64,000 nt of DNA from Bifidobacterium animalis subsp. animalis ATCC 25527 (GCF_000260715.1 NC_017834.1:992001-1056000), one strand, 5' to 3'; counted from the stretch's first letter, positions 9,842-19,065 are shown. Notes: generated by a model from the letters alone, not told the origin. Numbers and translations are program-made.

Positions 9842-10615
9842 TCACACTGTCTGTTTGTCATTATGGGTCACTTCCGCAATGGTTTTCACGGCGTTCACCG
9901 CGCGCGGATACCCGATGTACGGCAGGCATTGCGAAGCCACTGCGATGAGGAAATGCGCGGTGTTGCCCACCCGGAGGTTCGCCATGATATGGCCGCGCAG
10001 CTCATTGGCGCAATCCGGTTGTGCCATGAGCAGGCAGAATGCAATCATCTCCCGTTCCTGCAAGCTCAGTCCGTTCCGCGTGAAGTAGGCACCGAGGTAA
10101 TCGCCGCGGATCCAGGAATCGATGTGACCGGCGCCCATCTTGCGAAACTCCTCGTCACTGTCTGCAGATTCGCCGAAAAGTGTTCTGTGCAGTGAGGTAC
10201 CTTCCTTTGCGCGGTTTTGCTTACCGATTGCGGATTGCGGCGCCAAGGGCAGTTCCACATTCTCCACATTGAGATAATCATTGATTCGTTTGAGATACGG
10301 CAGTGTATGCGCGAAACCGATCAAAGGCGTGGCCTCATACACGATTTCCTTGAGTTCAACGGAGGTGACGCCGGAATGATATGAGATAGGCAGCATCATC
10401 TCGAAGGCATCCATGCCCTGTGAGCCGATGATGGCTGCGATGATCGCCATGCAACGGGCATGGTCGTCGAGCTTCTCATCATTGGCACCGGGCTCATTGA
10501 CCACCGTGTCATATGCGAATTCGCTGAAGATCCCAATGAACTCGGGATCTGTCTCGCTCAGTGTGCGATCGGCATTCCAGAACCGGTTCATCTTCCTATG
10601 CAGCTCCTCGAACAT
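9842..10615 (-). CDS. Carboxymuconolactone decarboxylase family protein (two CMD-like repeats)
   Basis: The protein has 258 residues in two related halves, each with the helical CMD/AhpD-like pattern (LDDHARCMAIIAAIIGSQGMDAFE near residue 50, and SLQEREMIAFCLLMAQPDCANELRGHI near residue 185). No CxxC redox pair is present, so an AhpD-type peroxidase role is unlikely. Relatives are often annotated 4-carboxymuconolactone decarboxylase without a matching pathway nearby. The ATG at 10615 follows GGAGGAAC; upstream in-frame codons up to 10702 lack a ribosome site. It lies downstream of the bile salt hydrolase gene on the same strand. Confidence 0.8.
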   Translation of the reverse strand: MFEELHRKMNRFWNADRTLSETDPEFIGIFSEFAYDTVVNEPGANDEKLDDHARCMAIIAAIIGSQGMDAFEMMLPISYHSGVTSVELKEIVYEATPLIGFAHTLPYLKRINDYLNVENVELPLAPQSAIGKQNRAKEGTSLHRTLFGESADSDEEFRKMGAGHIDSWIRGDYLGAYFTRNGLSLQEREMIAFCLLMAQPDCANELRGHIMANLRVGNTAHFLIAVASQCLPYIGYPRAVNAVKTIAEVTHNDKQTV

Positions 10616-10647
10616 GCCGTTCCTCCGCCCTCTCTCGGCATAGAAAT

Positions 10648-10673
10648 CGGGACCCACGCATGCGCAGGTCCCG
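10648..10673 (-). terminator. Weak hairpin between bile salt hydrolase and CMD genes
   Basis: A 7-bp stem (CGGGACC with GGTCCCG) encloses a 12-nt loop that itself contains the palindrome GCATGC. It sits in the 120-bp gap between two minus-strand genes. It lacks a clear T run, so the terminator role is tentative. Confidence 0.3.
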
Positions 10674-10735
10674 AATACGTGTTGCCCCAGTCTACGAGGC
10701 AATCGTTACCGAACGGAGTCCTCTGGCGTCCTCGC

Positions 10736-11680
10736 TCACTTGCTCTGCAACTGGTTCGAGGAGGCGTCGAAATCCTTGACGGCATAGGAATGCACGGCCA
10801 TATCGTCGTACTTCTTCAAATACACGGTCTGCGTGGCCGTTGAATAGCAGTCGGAATACAGCGTTTTCTCGAATTCGCCGTTCGCCGAGATTGCAGTCCC
10901 CTCGATCACTGCGGCGGTCGACAACGTCTTGAACAGGCGGTTCACGTTGGCATCCTCGCCGCTCTGCGTCGGATAATGCGTATTGTTGTATGCCGCGCGC
11001 ACGAAGCGCGCCATGGAACCATAGCCACCCGGAAGACCCTGGGAGCTGTTGGAATCCTGATTGGTCTCAAGTTCCGAGCTTCCCCATTTCACCGACTTGC
11101 CGGTACGCGGGGAAACGTAGGCGTAATTGTCGAGATGCTCGATCTGCTGTGGGAACGGTGGCTGATTGGTAAGCACATCGACGTCGTCATCGTAGACGTG
11201 CATGCCGTCCTCGGTGCATTCGACGACGATGCTGCGGGTGTTGTCGGCGATGATCCAATGCAGTGTGGCCACCGGGAACCTGTCATTGATGGGCTTGCCG
11301 ACGATCGTCACATTCTTCAGAGCCTCCTGCACATCGTCCACACTGGTGAAGTTGCGGGTGACCCACAGGGGGAACTCGTATGCGGCCACGTTCGTGGTGA
11401 AGTTGACCGCCTCGGTGGCGTACTTGCAGTACTTGGCGAAGTTGAGACCCGCCACGGCGAGGCCGGCATCGTTCATGCAGTCGAAATACAGCGGCGTATC
11501 TTCCACGATGATGCCGATGCCGATCACCGGGTGGTTCTTGTCTTCGGCATTGAATGCCGGCGTGTAATGGTAATCATGTGGGGCGAATACGATTTTCTCC
11601 CCGTAATCCTCGCTCCAATCGAGATTGCGTCCGAAGTACATATTGTTCTGTCCATCGTCAAAACGAACGGCTGTGCACAT
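10736..11680 (-). CDS. bsh: Choloylglycine hydrolase (bile salt hydrolase / penicillin V acylase family)
   Basis: This 314-residue N-terminal nucleophile hydrolase cleaves the amide bond of glycine- or taurine-conjugated bile acids in the cytosol. After Met removal, Cys2 (MCTAVRF) is the nucleophile. R18 and D21 (GRNLDW), N80 (AGLNF), N172 (LTNQPPF) and R225/R228 (ARFVR) match the known active-site set. The ATG at 11680 follows GGAAGGAAC and places Cys directly after Met, which rules out the longer frame to 11734. Many positions differ from the bsh sequences I recall for B. longum and B. animalis, so it may be a second type. Penicillin V acylase activity remains an alternative. Confidence 0.88.
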   Translation of the reverse strand: MCTAVRFDDGQNNMYFGRNLDWSEDYGEKIVFAPHDYHYTPAFNAEDKNHPVIGIGIIVEDTPLYFDCMNDAGLAVAGLNFAKYCKYATEAVNFTTNVAAYEFPLWVTRNFTSVDDVQEALKNVTIVGKPINDRFPVATLHWIIADNTRSIVVECTEDGMHVYDDDVDVLTNQPPFPQQIEHLDNYAYVSPRTGKSVKWGSSELETNQDSNSSQGLPGGYGSMARFVRAAYNNTHYPTQSGEDANVNRLFKTLSTAAVIEGTAISANGEFEKTLYSDCYSTATQTVYLKKYDDMAVHSYAVKDFDASSNQLQSK

Positions 11681-11890
11681 TGCAGTTCCTTCCGATATGC
11701 CCGGCGGGGAAATCCGCATGGGCGTCATGCCCAATTCTATGGGCGGGGAATTCGTCCATGTCGATTTATCGTTGAGAGGTGAAGCAAACAGGGTACGCTA
11801 TCGCCCAATCATGCATGCCGCCTTGCGCCGCGTACTAGAGTTGAGACTATTCGCCGTCCTGTTTTATGGACCATACGGAAGGGATGTCTT

Positions 11891-13702
11891 ATGGCCTCAC
11901 AGACCGCTCAACGCGAGCAGACCGCAGCGCTCGATGACGCACACATCGATTTGCTGACCACCACCGCCTACAGTGTGGCCAATGTGCGTGCCATGGAGCA
12001 ACCCCTGTTGGCGGAGGGCGTGCCTCTCATGCGCATGGCGGCACGCGCCACGGCGCACAAGATCCTGCAGATCATAGAAGACGCTCCCCTTGACCCGCAT
12101 GACATACGGGTCAGCGTGCTTGTCGGTGCGGGAGACAACGGTGCAGATGGCCTGTTCACCGGTGCCATGCTTGCGGCACAGGGCGTGAACGTGACGGCCA
12201 TTGCCGTCGGCAAGCAGCTGCATGAACAGGGGTTCGTCACTTTCGTGCAGTCCGGCGGCCACATTTGGACGCTTGATCCGGGTTCACGCATTCCCGGCGT
12301 GCCCACCGGATTCTCCTCGGGAGAGGCCGGGCAACGACTTGAGACGGCCATTCGCTACGCCAAACGCTCCCATATCATCGTTGATGCAATGACCGGTATA
12401 GGCGTACGCGATGCCCTGCAGGGCATTCCCCGCGCACTCGCAGAGGTGCTTGGCGCCTTCAAGTCCGACGAGGGTAGCGAACACAAGCCGTTGGTGGTTG
12501 CGGTCGATACGCCCTCGGGCATAGGCGTGGATGATGGCACATTGCCGGGTGCCTACATTCCCGCGGACATCACGATGATGTTTGGTGCACTGAAGCCCTG
12601 CGCCATGCTCCCCCCTGCCGCATACGCCTGCGGTGAGATCAATCTGGTGGATTTCGGCTTCGACCTCGAATCCGCGGTGCCTGGCGTTGAGATGGTGGAT
12701 GCCGATTTCGCCCGCATGTCGATTCATGAGCCGAAGGTGACCGACTCGAAATACACGCGAGGTGTGGTGGGGCTCATCACCGGATCGGTGCAATACCCCG
12801 GTGCCGCAGTGCTCTCCACCACCGCAGCTGCCCGCTCGAACATAGGCATGGTGCGCTACCTCGGCCCACAACATGCCCAGGACCTGGTGTTGCAGGCATT
12901 GCCCGAAGCCACAATGGGTAAGGGACGCGTTGAAGCCTGGGTGGTGGGCAGTGGCGTTCCGGGGGAAGACACGCAGGACATCCAACGGGAGGCCATTGAA
13001 TCGTTGCTGGCACATTATGAATTCACCGATCCGGCACCGGCGGAATCGGTGAGCGACATTGATGGCGGCGATGTGGAATACAGCGATGCCCAGCAGGACG
13101 AGGAGGCCAGGAACATGCCTCCGATCGTGGTGGATGCCGGCGCCCTCGACCTGCTGCCCCGACATGTGCCCTCACAGGTCGTGCTCACGCCCCATGCCAA
13201 CGAGCTGTCCAGACTCCTGACGCGTATCGACGAACCGGTGAATGCAGCTGAGATAGAACAACGCCCCCTGTATTTCGCACGACGTGCGGCACGTCTCACC
13301 GGGGCCACAGTGCTGCTCAAGGGCGCGTTGACCATTGTGGTTGGACCCGATGATGACTCAATGGGGCGCGTGCTCGTGTCAGGCCGGGCGCCAGCCACCC
13401 TGGCCACTGCAGGGGCTGGTGACGTGCTCGCGGGCATGACCGGAGCATTGTTGGCCCAGCAAGGCGACGCCTATCTCGAAGATCCCGACACCGTTCCCGA
13501 AACAGCTGCCGCGGCCGCATACCTTCATGGACTGGCGGCCTCGCTGGCCTCTCATGCAACTCAACATGCCTGGAACAAACCGAACATCGTGGGATTGGAA
13601 GAGACCGATGCCGACGAATCCCTCGGACGCCCCATCATCGCCTCCGACATCGTCCGTGCGGTTCCGGAGGCGTTCCGTCGCTTGGGAAGCATGGAAGGTT
13701 GA
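11891..13702 (+). CDS. nnr: Bifunctional NAD(P)H-hydrate epimerase / ADP-dependent NAD(P)H-hydrate dehydratase
   Basis: The 603-residue fusion repairs damaged NADH and NADPH. The N-terminal YjeF_N domain (about residues 20-240) interconverts the R and S hydrates; VLVGAGDNGADGL is its nucleotide loop and VAVDTPSGIGVDDG its core. The C-terminal ribokinase-like domain (about 260-600) dehydrates S-NAD(P)HX using ADP; LTPHANELSRLL and AGAGDVLAGMTGALL are its signatures. A non-conserved acidic insert of about 30 residues (around 380-410, DIDGGDVEYSDAQQDEE region) interrupts the second domain. The ATG follows GGAAGGG. It is divergent from the bile salt hydrolase gene, with 210 bp between them. Confidence 0.93.
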   Translation: MASQTAQREQTAALDDAHIDLLTTTAYSVANVRAMEQPLLAEGVPLMRMAARATAHKILQIIEDAPLDPHDIRVSVLVGAGDNGADGLFTGAMLAAQGVNVTAIAVGKQLHEQGFVTFVQSGGHIWTLDPGSRIPGVPTGFSSGEAGQRLETAIRYAKRSHIIVDAMTGIGVRDALQGIPRALAEVLGAFKSDEGSEHKPLVVAVDTPSGIGVDDGTLPGAYIPADITMMFGALKPCAMLPPAAYACGEINLVDFGFDLESAVPGVEMVDADFARMSIHEPKVTDSKYTRGVVGLITGSVQYPGAAVLSTTAAARSNIGMVRYLGPQHAQDLVLQALPEATMGKGRVEAWVVGSGVPGEDTQDIQREAIESLLAHYEFTDPAPAESVSDIDGGDVEYSDAQQDEEARNMPPIVVDAGALDLLPRHVPSQVVLTPHANELSRLLTRIDEPVNAAEIEQRPLYFARRAARLTGATVLLKGALTIVVGPDDDSMGRVLVSGRAPATLATAGAGDVLAGMTGALLAQQGDAYLEDPDTVPETAAAAAYLHGLAASLASHATQHAWNKPNIVGLEETDADESLGRPIIASDIVRAVPEAFRRLGSMEG

Positions 13703-13831
13703 TCCGCATGTGAGGCACATCATATGTGACGTTCGCCGCATTCGCTCTGAGTAGACCCGCGTACAATCCACGCTGCATGTGGCCATACTCGAAGAAGGAT
13801 CTTTTGGCAATCCATCGAAAGGAAGATTACC

Positions 13832-14395
13832 ATGTCAATGTTGCAGCATAATCTCATCGATTTCTCCGTGGAGGCCTACCATGACGGGGCACTTGAGACC
13901 ATAGGCAAGGAGGATCTGCTCGGTCATTGGTCGTTGCTGTTCTTCTATCCTGCCGGCTTCTCCTTCGTCTGCCCCACTGAGCTTGAGGACCTGCAGGATC
14001 ATTACGCCGAGTTCAAGAAGGCCGGTTGTGAGATCTACTCGGTGTCGTGCGACACCCAGTGGGTGCACAAGGCTTGGCATGATGCCAATGAGAAGATCGG
14101 CAAGGTGCAGTACCCGATGCTCGCCGACACCACCGGCAAGCTCGCCCGTGATCTGAAGACCTATAACGAGGAGTCCGGCTTGGCCGAACGCGGCGATTTC
14201 ATCATCGACCCCGAGGGCAAGGTGGTGGCCTATGAGGTCATCTCTTCGAACGTCGGGCGCAATGCAGAGGAGATCCTGCGCCGTGTGAAGGCGTCGCAGT
14301 TCGTGTACGAGCATGGCGATCAGGTGTGCCCGGCCAAGTGGGAGCCCGGCGACGAAACGCTCGAGCCGAGCCTCGACCTCGTGGGTGAACTCTGA
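13832..14395 (+). CDS. ahpC: Alkyl hydroperoxide reductase subunit C (typical 2-Cys peroxiredoxin)
   Basis: This 187-residue cytosolic peroxidase reduces hydrogen peroxide and organic hydroperoxides. The peroxidatic Cys47 sits in SFVCPTE and the resolving Cys166 in QVCPAKW, as in AhpC. Length is normal. The ATG follows a GGAAGATT site about 10 bases upstream (AAAGGAAGATTACC). It lies 18 bp upstream of the ahpF-like reductase, so the pair forms an operon that supplies the main peroxide defence of a catalase-poor anaerobe. A TACAAT at 13762-13767 is a possible -10 element upstream. Confidence 0.95.
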   Translation: MSMLQHNLIDFSVEAYHDGALETIGKEDLLGHWSLLFFYPAGFSFVCPTELEDLQDHYAEFKKAGCEIYSVSCDTQWVHKAWHDANEKIGKVQYPMLADTTGKLARDLKTYNEESGLAERGDFIIDPEGKVVAYEVISSNVGRNAEEILRRVKASQFVYEHGDQVCPAKWEPGDETLEPSLDLVGEL

Positions 14396-14413
14396 TCGGA
14401 AGCGTATTGGAGC

Positions 14414-16186
14414 ATGAACGATTCGAAACTCTATGACGCGATTGTGATCGGTGGGGGCCCTGCAGGCCTCACCGCCGGCATGTACCTCGCGCGTGCACGT
14501 TACCGCACCCTCATCATTGAGAAAGAGGACTTCGGCGGTCAGATCACCATCACGGCGGAAGTGGTCAATTACCCCGGTGTACCGCGCACCAATGGCCATG
14601 CACTCACGAAGGCGATGCGCCAGCAAGCGCAGGATTTCGGTGCCGAACTCACCGTTGGCGATGTCACCGGCATCGAGGAAGATCCAGACCGTTCCGGTTT
14701 GAAGATCGTGCATACGAAGCGAGGCGATTACCGGTGCTTCGCGGTCATTCTGGCCATGGGGGCTGCTCCGCGCAAGGTCGGTTTCGACGGTGAACTCGAA
14801 TATGCCGGCCGAGGAGTCGCCTATTGCGCCACTTGCGATGGCGAGTTCTTCACCGGCAAGGACGTCATTGTGGTCGGAGGCGGTTTCGCCGCAGCTGAGG
14901 AGTCGGTGTTCCTCACCCGCTTTGCACGCAAGGTGACGTTGCTGGTGCGTGAGGACGACTTCACCTGCGATGCCATGGTGGCACAGAAGGCCAAGGACAA
15001 CCCGAACATCGAGATTCACTATGGCACCGAGCTCGTCGGGGTGCAGGCCGGTGAGCAAGGACTCGACAGGGCCGTGTGGCGTTCGGTCGCCACCGGTACG
15101 CAAACCGTCTGGCAGCCAGACAATGGAGGCACCTTCGGCGTGTTCGTATTCGCCGGATATGTGCCACAGACCGCTGTGGTGAAAGGAATCGTCGACCTTG
15201 ATCCGCAGGGATATGTGATCGCCGACGAACATATGCAGACCAGCCGGCCGGGCATATTCGCCGCAGGCGATCTTCGGGTGAAGGATCTGCGCCAGGTCGT
15301 CACGGCAACCGCCGATGGCGCCATCGCCGCGGTGAACGCAGAACGGTATGCTGCCGCGAAAAGTCTGGAGACGGGCATCGTGCCGAAACGTGTGGACCAT
15401 AGTGTCTATGAGCAGGAGGAGCAGCAGGCTGCGCGGAACAAGCCTGCGGGCACCACCCCTGCCCCGGCTCCGGACCGCAGCCAGTCGGAAGATCCGCAGA
15501 ACACGGTGTCCGCGGTGTTCAATGACGACGTGATCAAACAACTCAATGTGGTCTTCTCACGCATGGCGCGGCCGCTGACATTGCAGCTGCAGCTCGACGA
15601 GACGAAGACCTCGTCCGATCTCAAGGCGTTCATCACTGAACTGGTGCGCCTGAGCGACGGCAAGCTCGACATGATCGAAGACAAGGTGGGTAAGATCGCC
15701 CCCAACGGGCGTGGCGAATTCGATGTGAACGATCCATTGCCGTTTGCCGCCCCTCTGGTCAGCATCATGGTACGTGACGATGCGGGGATGCTGGTGCCCA
15801 CCGGCTTGACATTCCACGGCGTGCCGACCGGCCATGAGTTCCATTCGTTCGTGCTTGGCCTCTACAATGCGGCAGGCCCCGGTCAGCCACTCATCGGAGA
15901 CGAGGCCGAACGAATCGAGGCGATTCACGATCCCACCGAGATCATGATCCTGGTGAGTCTGACGTGCACGATGTGCCCGGAGACGGTTCGTGCCTCCCAG
16001 CGCATTGCCGCGGCGAACCCGAATGTCAGGGCCGAAGCCTACGACGTCGCCCACTTCCCCGAACTCAAGGAGAAGTACGACGTCATGAGCGTGCCGTGCA
16101 TCGTACTCAATCGCGGAGGCAGGCAAACCGTCGAGTTCGGCAAGAAGAACGTCAGTCAGATGCTCGATCTGATCGACGCACTGTGA
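14414..16186 (+). CDS. AhpF-like FAD disulfide reductase with the thioredoxin-fold domain at the C-terminus
   Basis: The 590-residue protein should pass electrons from NAD(P)H to AhpC. The first 310 residues are a thioredoxin-reductase module with FAD motif VIGGGPAGLTAG, redox pair CATC (138-141), NAD(P) motif VVGGGFAAAEE and the C-terminal FAD motif GIFAAGDLR. A variable linker of about 60 residues follows. Residues from about 370 match the double thioredoxin-fold domain found at the N-terminus of classic AhpF, with redox pair CTMC (518-521) and cis-Pro loop SVPCI. The order of domains is thus reversed compared with Escherichia coli AhpF. It is transcribed with ahpC and is followed by a strong hairpin. 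Confidence 0.9.
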   Translation: MNDSKLYDAIVIGGGPAGLTAGMYLARARYRTLIIEKEDFGGQITITAEVVNYPGVPRTNGHALTKAMRQQAQDFGAELTVGDVTGIEEDPDRSGLKIVHTKRGDYRCFAVILAMGAAPRKVGFDGELEYAGRGVAYCATCDGEFFTGKDVIVVGGGFAAAEESVFLTRFARKVTLLVREDDFTCDAMVAQKAKDNPNIEIHYGTELVGVQAGEQGLDRAVWRSVATGTQTVWQPDNGGTFGVFVFAGYVPQTAVVKGIVDLDPQGYVIADEHMQTSRPGIFAAGDLRVKDLRQVVTATADGAIAAVNAERYAAAKSLETGIVPKRVDHSVYEQEEQQAARNKPAGTTPAPAPDRSQSEDPQNTVSAVFNDDVIKQLNVVFSRMARPLTLQLQLDETKTSSDLKAFITELVRLSDGKLDMIEDKVGKIAPNGRGEFDVNDPLPFAAPLVSIMVRDDAGMLVPTGLTFHGVPTGHEFHSFVLGLYNAAGPGQPLIGDEAERIEAIHDPTEIMILVSLTCTMCPETVRASQRIAAANPNVRAEAYDVAHFPELKEKYDVMSVPCIVLNRGGRQTVEFGKKNVSQMLDLIDAL

Positions 16187-16204
16187 GTGATCTGTAACCG
16201 AAAA

Positions 16205-16248
16205 CACGTCGCGGGCGCATATGTTTGCTCATATGCGCCCGCGACGTG
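16205..16248. terminator. Bidirectional terminator between the ahpC-ahpF-like operon and the LysR gene
   Basis: A 19-bp perfect stem (CACGTCGCGGGCGCATATG and its complement) encloses the 6-nt loop TTTGCT. CTTT follows on the plus strand, and GTTTT follows on the minus strand. It lies between convergent genes, so it can end transcription from both sides. Confidence 0.8.
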
Positions 16249-16276
16249 CTTTGGGTGGGGGCGAAGTAGGCAGGTG

Positions 16277-17203
16277 TCAATCTGAAATGATCGTATATCC
16301 GTGGTTCGCAATGACCCCCTTGAGCTTGTCGAGATAGGTCTGTGCAGCCTTCGAGAGTTTCGCGCGTTCGTTCGTGATCCAACCCAGCAGCATCGTCTCG
16401 TCGGTGTCGAGCGGAATCGTCATGATCTTCTCATTATTAAGGTCGCCGTTATCGATTCCAGTGCATACCGTATACCCGTTGAGCCCGATGATGAAGTTCA
16501 GAATGGTCGCACGGTCGGTCACATTGATCTGCTTGGGCGAATACTCCGGCCACACCGCCTCTTCGGCGAAGAAGAAGGAGCCCTCCTCCCCCTGTTCGTA
16601 CTGGATGAACGGGAAGGGCTTGAGATCGTCCATCGTCACTTTCTTCTTCATCGACAGCGGGTTGTCTTTCGAGATGAACACGTGCAACGGCGCGCGGAAG
16701 AGCGGGTGGAACTCGAGGTGCTTCTCTCGCAGCATCTTGCCGATCACATGCGTGTTGTAGTCGGAAAGGTACAGGATGCCGATCTCGGAACGCATGTTCG
16801 CAACCTGATTGATGATGTCTTTCGTGCGCGTCTCGCGAATGGTGAACTCGTATTCATCCGATTTGAACGAGTTGATCATCTCGACGAAGGCCTCGACCGC
16901 GAACATGTAATGCTGTGTGGAGACGGAGCACAGCTGCTTGCGCGGTTTCGCGTTCTTGTACCGTTCCTCCAACAGATCCGCCTGGTCGAGCACCTGCCGC
17001 GCATAGGTGAGGAATTCCGCGCCGTCGACGGTCAGCGCAATGCCCTGCGAGGAGCGCGTGAAGATCTCTATGCCGAGCTCGTTCTCGAGTTCCTTGACCG
17101 ACGAGCTCAACGCAGGTTGCGAAACGTACAGTGCGTGCGACGCCTCGTTCATCGACCCGCATTCGACAATCTTGACGATGTACCGCAGCTGCAACAGTGT
17201 CAT
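16277..17203 (-). CDS. LysR family transcriptional regulator
   Basis: This 308-residue DNA-binding regulator has the LysR winged helix-turn-helix in the first 60 residues (LRYIVKIVECGSMNEASHALYVSQPALSSSVKELE, with the recognition helix near residues 25-45) and a periplasmic-binding-like effector domain from about residue 90. The ATG at 17203 follows GGGGAGAA; the frame is open 20 codons upstream without support. It converges on the ahp pair across a shared terminator and has no divergent partner, so its target is not evident. The effector is unknown. Confidence 0.9.
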   Translation of the reverse strand: MTLLQLRYIVKIVECGSMNEASHALYVSQPALSSSVKELENELGIEIFTRSSQGIALTVDGAEFLTYARQVLDQADLLEERYKNAKPRKQLCSVSTQHYMFAVEAFVEMINSFKSDEYEFTIRETRTKDIINQVANMRSEIGILYLSDYNTHVIGKMLREKHLEFHPLFRAPLHVFISKDNPLSMKKKVTMDDLKPFPFIQYEQGEEGSFFFAEEAVWPEYSPKQINVTDRATILNFIIGLNGYTVCTGIDNGDLNNEKIMTIPLDTDETMLLGWITNERAKLSKAAQTYLDKLKGVIANHGYTIISD

Positions 17204-17271
17204 GTGATTCTCCCCGAGGTTGTTGTCAACGAGTAGTGTACCGACCGGGAATCGCCCGACCAAACGGTTGC

Positions 17272-17910
17272 TCAGTGTTCGAGCGAAAACAGGTCACGCT
17301 TCGCCTGTGCCACGTCGCTGAATCTGAATGCATGCCAGCCCACGGATTTCGCGCCGTCCACGTTGCGCTGCGTGTCGTCGAAGAACACGGTGGTCTGCGG
17401 TTCCAGATTGAAGCGGGACTGCGCCAGCTCGTAGATGTCGGCGTTCGGCTTGCGCAGTTTCTCTATGCCAGACACCACGGTTCCGCTCAGCAATCGCTGG
17501 AGCTGCGGGTACTTCTCGAACGCGAAATGGAATGTGTCCGCCGACCAGTTGGTCAATCCCCAGACATGCACCCCTTGTTCGCACAGTTCGGTGAGCAGTT
17601 CCTCGGCGCCGTCGACCAGCTGCGGCAACGCATCGCCATAATGCTCGATGTAATAACGGTACACTTCGGCGATCTCGTCACCCTGCTCCGCACGCACCAG
17701 TTCGAGCACATCCGCGAAATCCGCGCCACCGTCCATGAGATCCTCGTAATGGAAGAAACCATACGGATCGTTGTCCGCACAGATGTCCGCCACCAGCTGC
17801 TCGGGGTACACTCCGTCGAGCGCCGCATGGCATTGCCAGTCGATCAGCACGCCGCAGAAATCAAAGACGACGTCACTCACCGCCCTGTTCGCCGTCTGGT
17901 TCTCACCCAT
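17272..17910 (-). CDS. HAD-superfamily hydrolase (HAD-IA, YihX-like)
   Basis: The 212-residue protein is a likely small-molecule phosphatase with the haloacid dehalogenase fold. Motif I reads FDFCGVLIDW (first Asp is the nucleophile; the usual second Asp position is Gly, as in several YihX-type proteins). Motif II is in WGLTNWS, motif III is the Lys in EKLRKPNADIY, and motif IV is FFDDTQRNVDGA. An alpha-helical cap lies between residues 20 and 100. The ATG at 17910 follows GGAAGAGG. The substrate is unknown, though YihX relatives act on sugar phosphates. Confidence 0.85.
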   Translation of the reverse strand: MGENQTANRAVSDVVFDFCGVLIDWQCHAALDGVYPEQLVADICADNDPYGFFHYEDLMDGGADFADVLELVRAEQGDEIAEVYRYYIEHYGDALPQLVDGAEELLTELCEQGVHVWGLTNWSADTFHFAFEKYPQLQRLLSGTVVSGIEKLRKPNADIYELAQSRFNLEPQTTVFFDDTQRNVDGAKSVGWHAFRFSDVAQAKRDLFSLEH

Positions 17911-17953
17911 GTTCGCCTCTTCCTGCAATTACTGCAATCGGTTCCTGCGTCAG

Positions 17954-17959
17954 TATAAT
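17954..17959 (+). promoter_or_regulatory. Candidate -10 element upstream of the DUF559-like gene
   Basis: A perfect TATAAT lies in the 171-bp divergent gap between the HAD gene and the nuclease-fold gene. No convincing -35 is placed 16-18 bp upstream (the nearest is TTACTG with a 19-bp gap). The assignment to the plus strand is inference. Confidence 0.35.
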
Positions 17960-18081
17960 TCAAGCATTACCGATATGCCGGCAATTCCCATACCTCGATC
18001 AACCCCAGGGAGAGCTAGACGACGACACGCTGACGAGTGGAGTGAATTTACACGGATGCACCGGCCATATATGGTCGACGC

Positions 18082-19065
18082 ATGGGGTATTCGGACGAGA
18101 CGAGTGCCAGCGAGGCACGAGGGCTGCAACGCGAGCGACGCGATCTGGAGGTTCAACGCTGTGCAGCCGCCGAGGATGTGTGCGGGCGGCAGGTGGCATG
18201 CATCTTCGCGCTCACGACGGCATTGGCGCTCATGGGGTTGGATTGGACTCCACTCACGACTAAGGCGACAAGACGGCGTTTGAGACCTGAGTATCTACAG
18301 GTTGTGGTGGGTCCGTCGGACTTCAAGCCCGAAGACAGAATCGCCGGCAAACGCCATGGAAAGATTTACGGTCGATTCAGTGTCACCTACTTCAAAAGCG
18401 GGATTCCTCTGAAGACGATCGAAGTCGCCCCAGGTGTCACCTGCACCTCATGCGCATCCACCTGGCTGATGTTCGCCCAGTGGCTGGATTTGGAGGAGTT
18501 GGTGAAGCTCGGCGATGCCATGATGCGTCGGTACACACTTCACGAGATGATGACTATACAGGATTTCGTCGATTTCCTCGATTGGGTAGATGAGTATGCC
18601 AGACGTAATCATAGGTATGCTCCACGAGGCATTATGAAATGCCGGAAGGCGTTGCCGCTGATGGCACAAGGTACCGATTCGGTTGCGGAAACTATGTTGC
18701 GTTTGATACTGATTCGCTATGGCCTGCCAATCCCTCGCGTCAATTACCAACTCGTCTTGCGCGATGGTTCACTGGTGTTTCTGGACCTTGCCTACCCTGA
18801 GGCGAAGATCGACATCGAATACGATGGGCGTCATCATCGCTATCAATGGGCACGGGATGCCCAGCGGACCATGAAGATCCGTGCCGAAGGATGGGAATAT
18901 TTCCAGGTTACCTATGAGATGCTCTCCGACGATGAGCAAATGTTTATGGTGGTCACGCTCGTTGCCCGGTGCCTCAAGGAACGAACAGGCAAGGATTACC
19001 TGCTGCCGCAGCCATTGACTTTGGAACAGGCGGCCGACCAACGTCGCGCGGTCTGGCATGGTTGA
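18082..19065 (+). CDS. Hypothetical protein with a C-terminal DUF559/Vsr-like endonuclease fold
   Basis: The 327-residue protein has a C-terminal PD-(D/E)XK-type core: LVFLDLAYPEAKIDIEYDGRHHR (about residues 233-255) matches the D-x(n)-E-Y-D-G-x-H-H pattern of DUF559 and very-short-patch-repair-like proteins common in actinobacteria. The N-terminal 200 residues resemble the AbiEi-like part of such proteins and include a Cys pair in VTCTSCAS. Biochemical role is not established for the family; both nuclease and toxin-antitoxin links are speculative. The only ATG in frame after the upstream stop is at 18082 and its ribosome site is weak. It begins the accessory zone that leads to the BREX island. 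Confidence 0.7.
   Translation: MGYSDETSASEARGLQRERRDLEVQRCAAAEDVCGRQVACIFALTTALALMGLDWTPLTTKATRRRLRPEYLQVVVGPSDFKPEDRIAGKRHGKIYGRFSVTYFKSGIPLKTIEVAPGVTCTSCASTWLMFAQWLDLEELVKLGDAMMRRYTLHEMMTIQDFVDFLDWVDEYARRNHRYAPRGIMKCRKALPLMAQGTDSVAETMLRLILIRYGLPIPRVNYQLVLRDGSLVFLDLAYPEAKIDIEYDGRHHRYQWARDAQRTMKIRAEGWEYFQVTYEMLSDDEQMFMVVTLVARCLKERTGKDYLLPQPLTLEQAADQRRAVWHG

Noticed and set aside
13835..15541. 568-codon open frame on the minus strand opposite ahpC and the ahpF-like gene
   Set aside because: It mirrors two clear genes, has no family motif or ribosome site, and such antisense frames are common in GC-rich DNA. The same reasoning removes long antisense frames at 24151-25728, 25888-27435, 33744-35900, 55725-57569 and 60328-62226.
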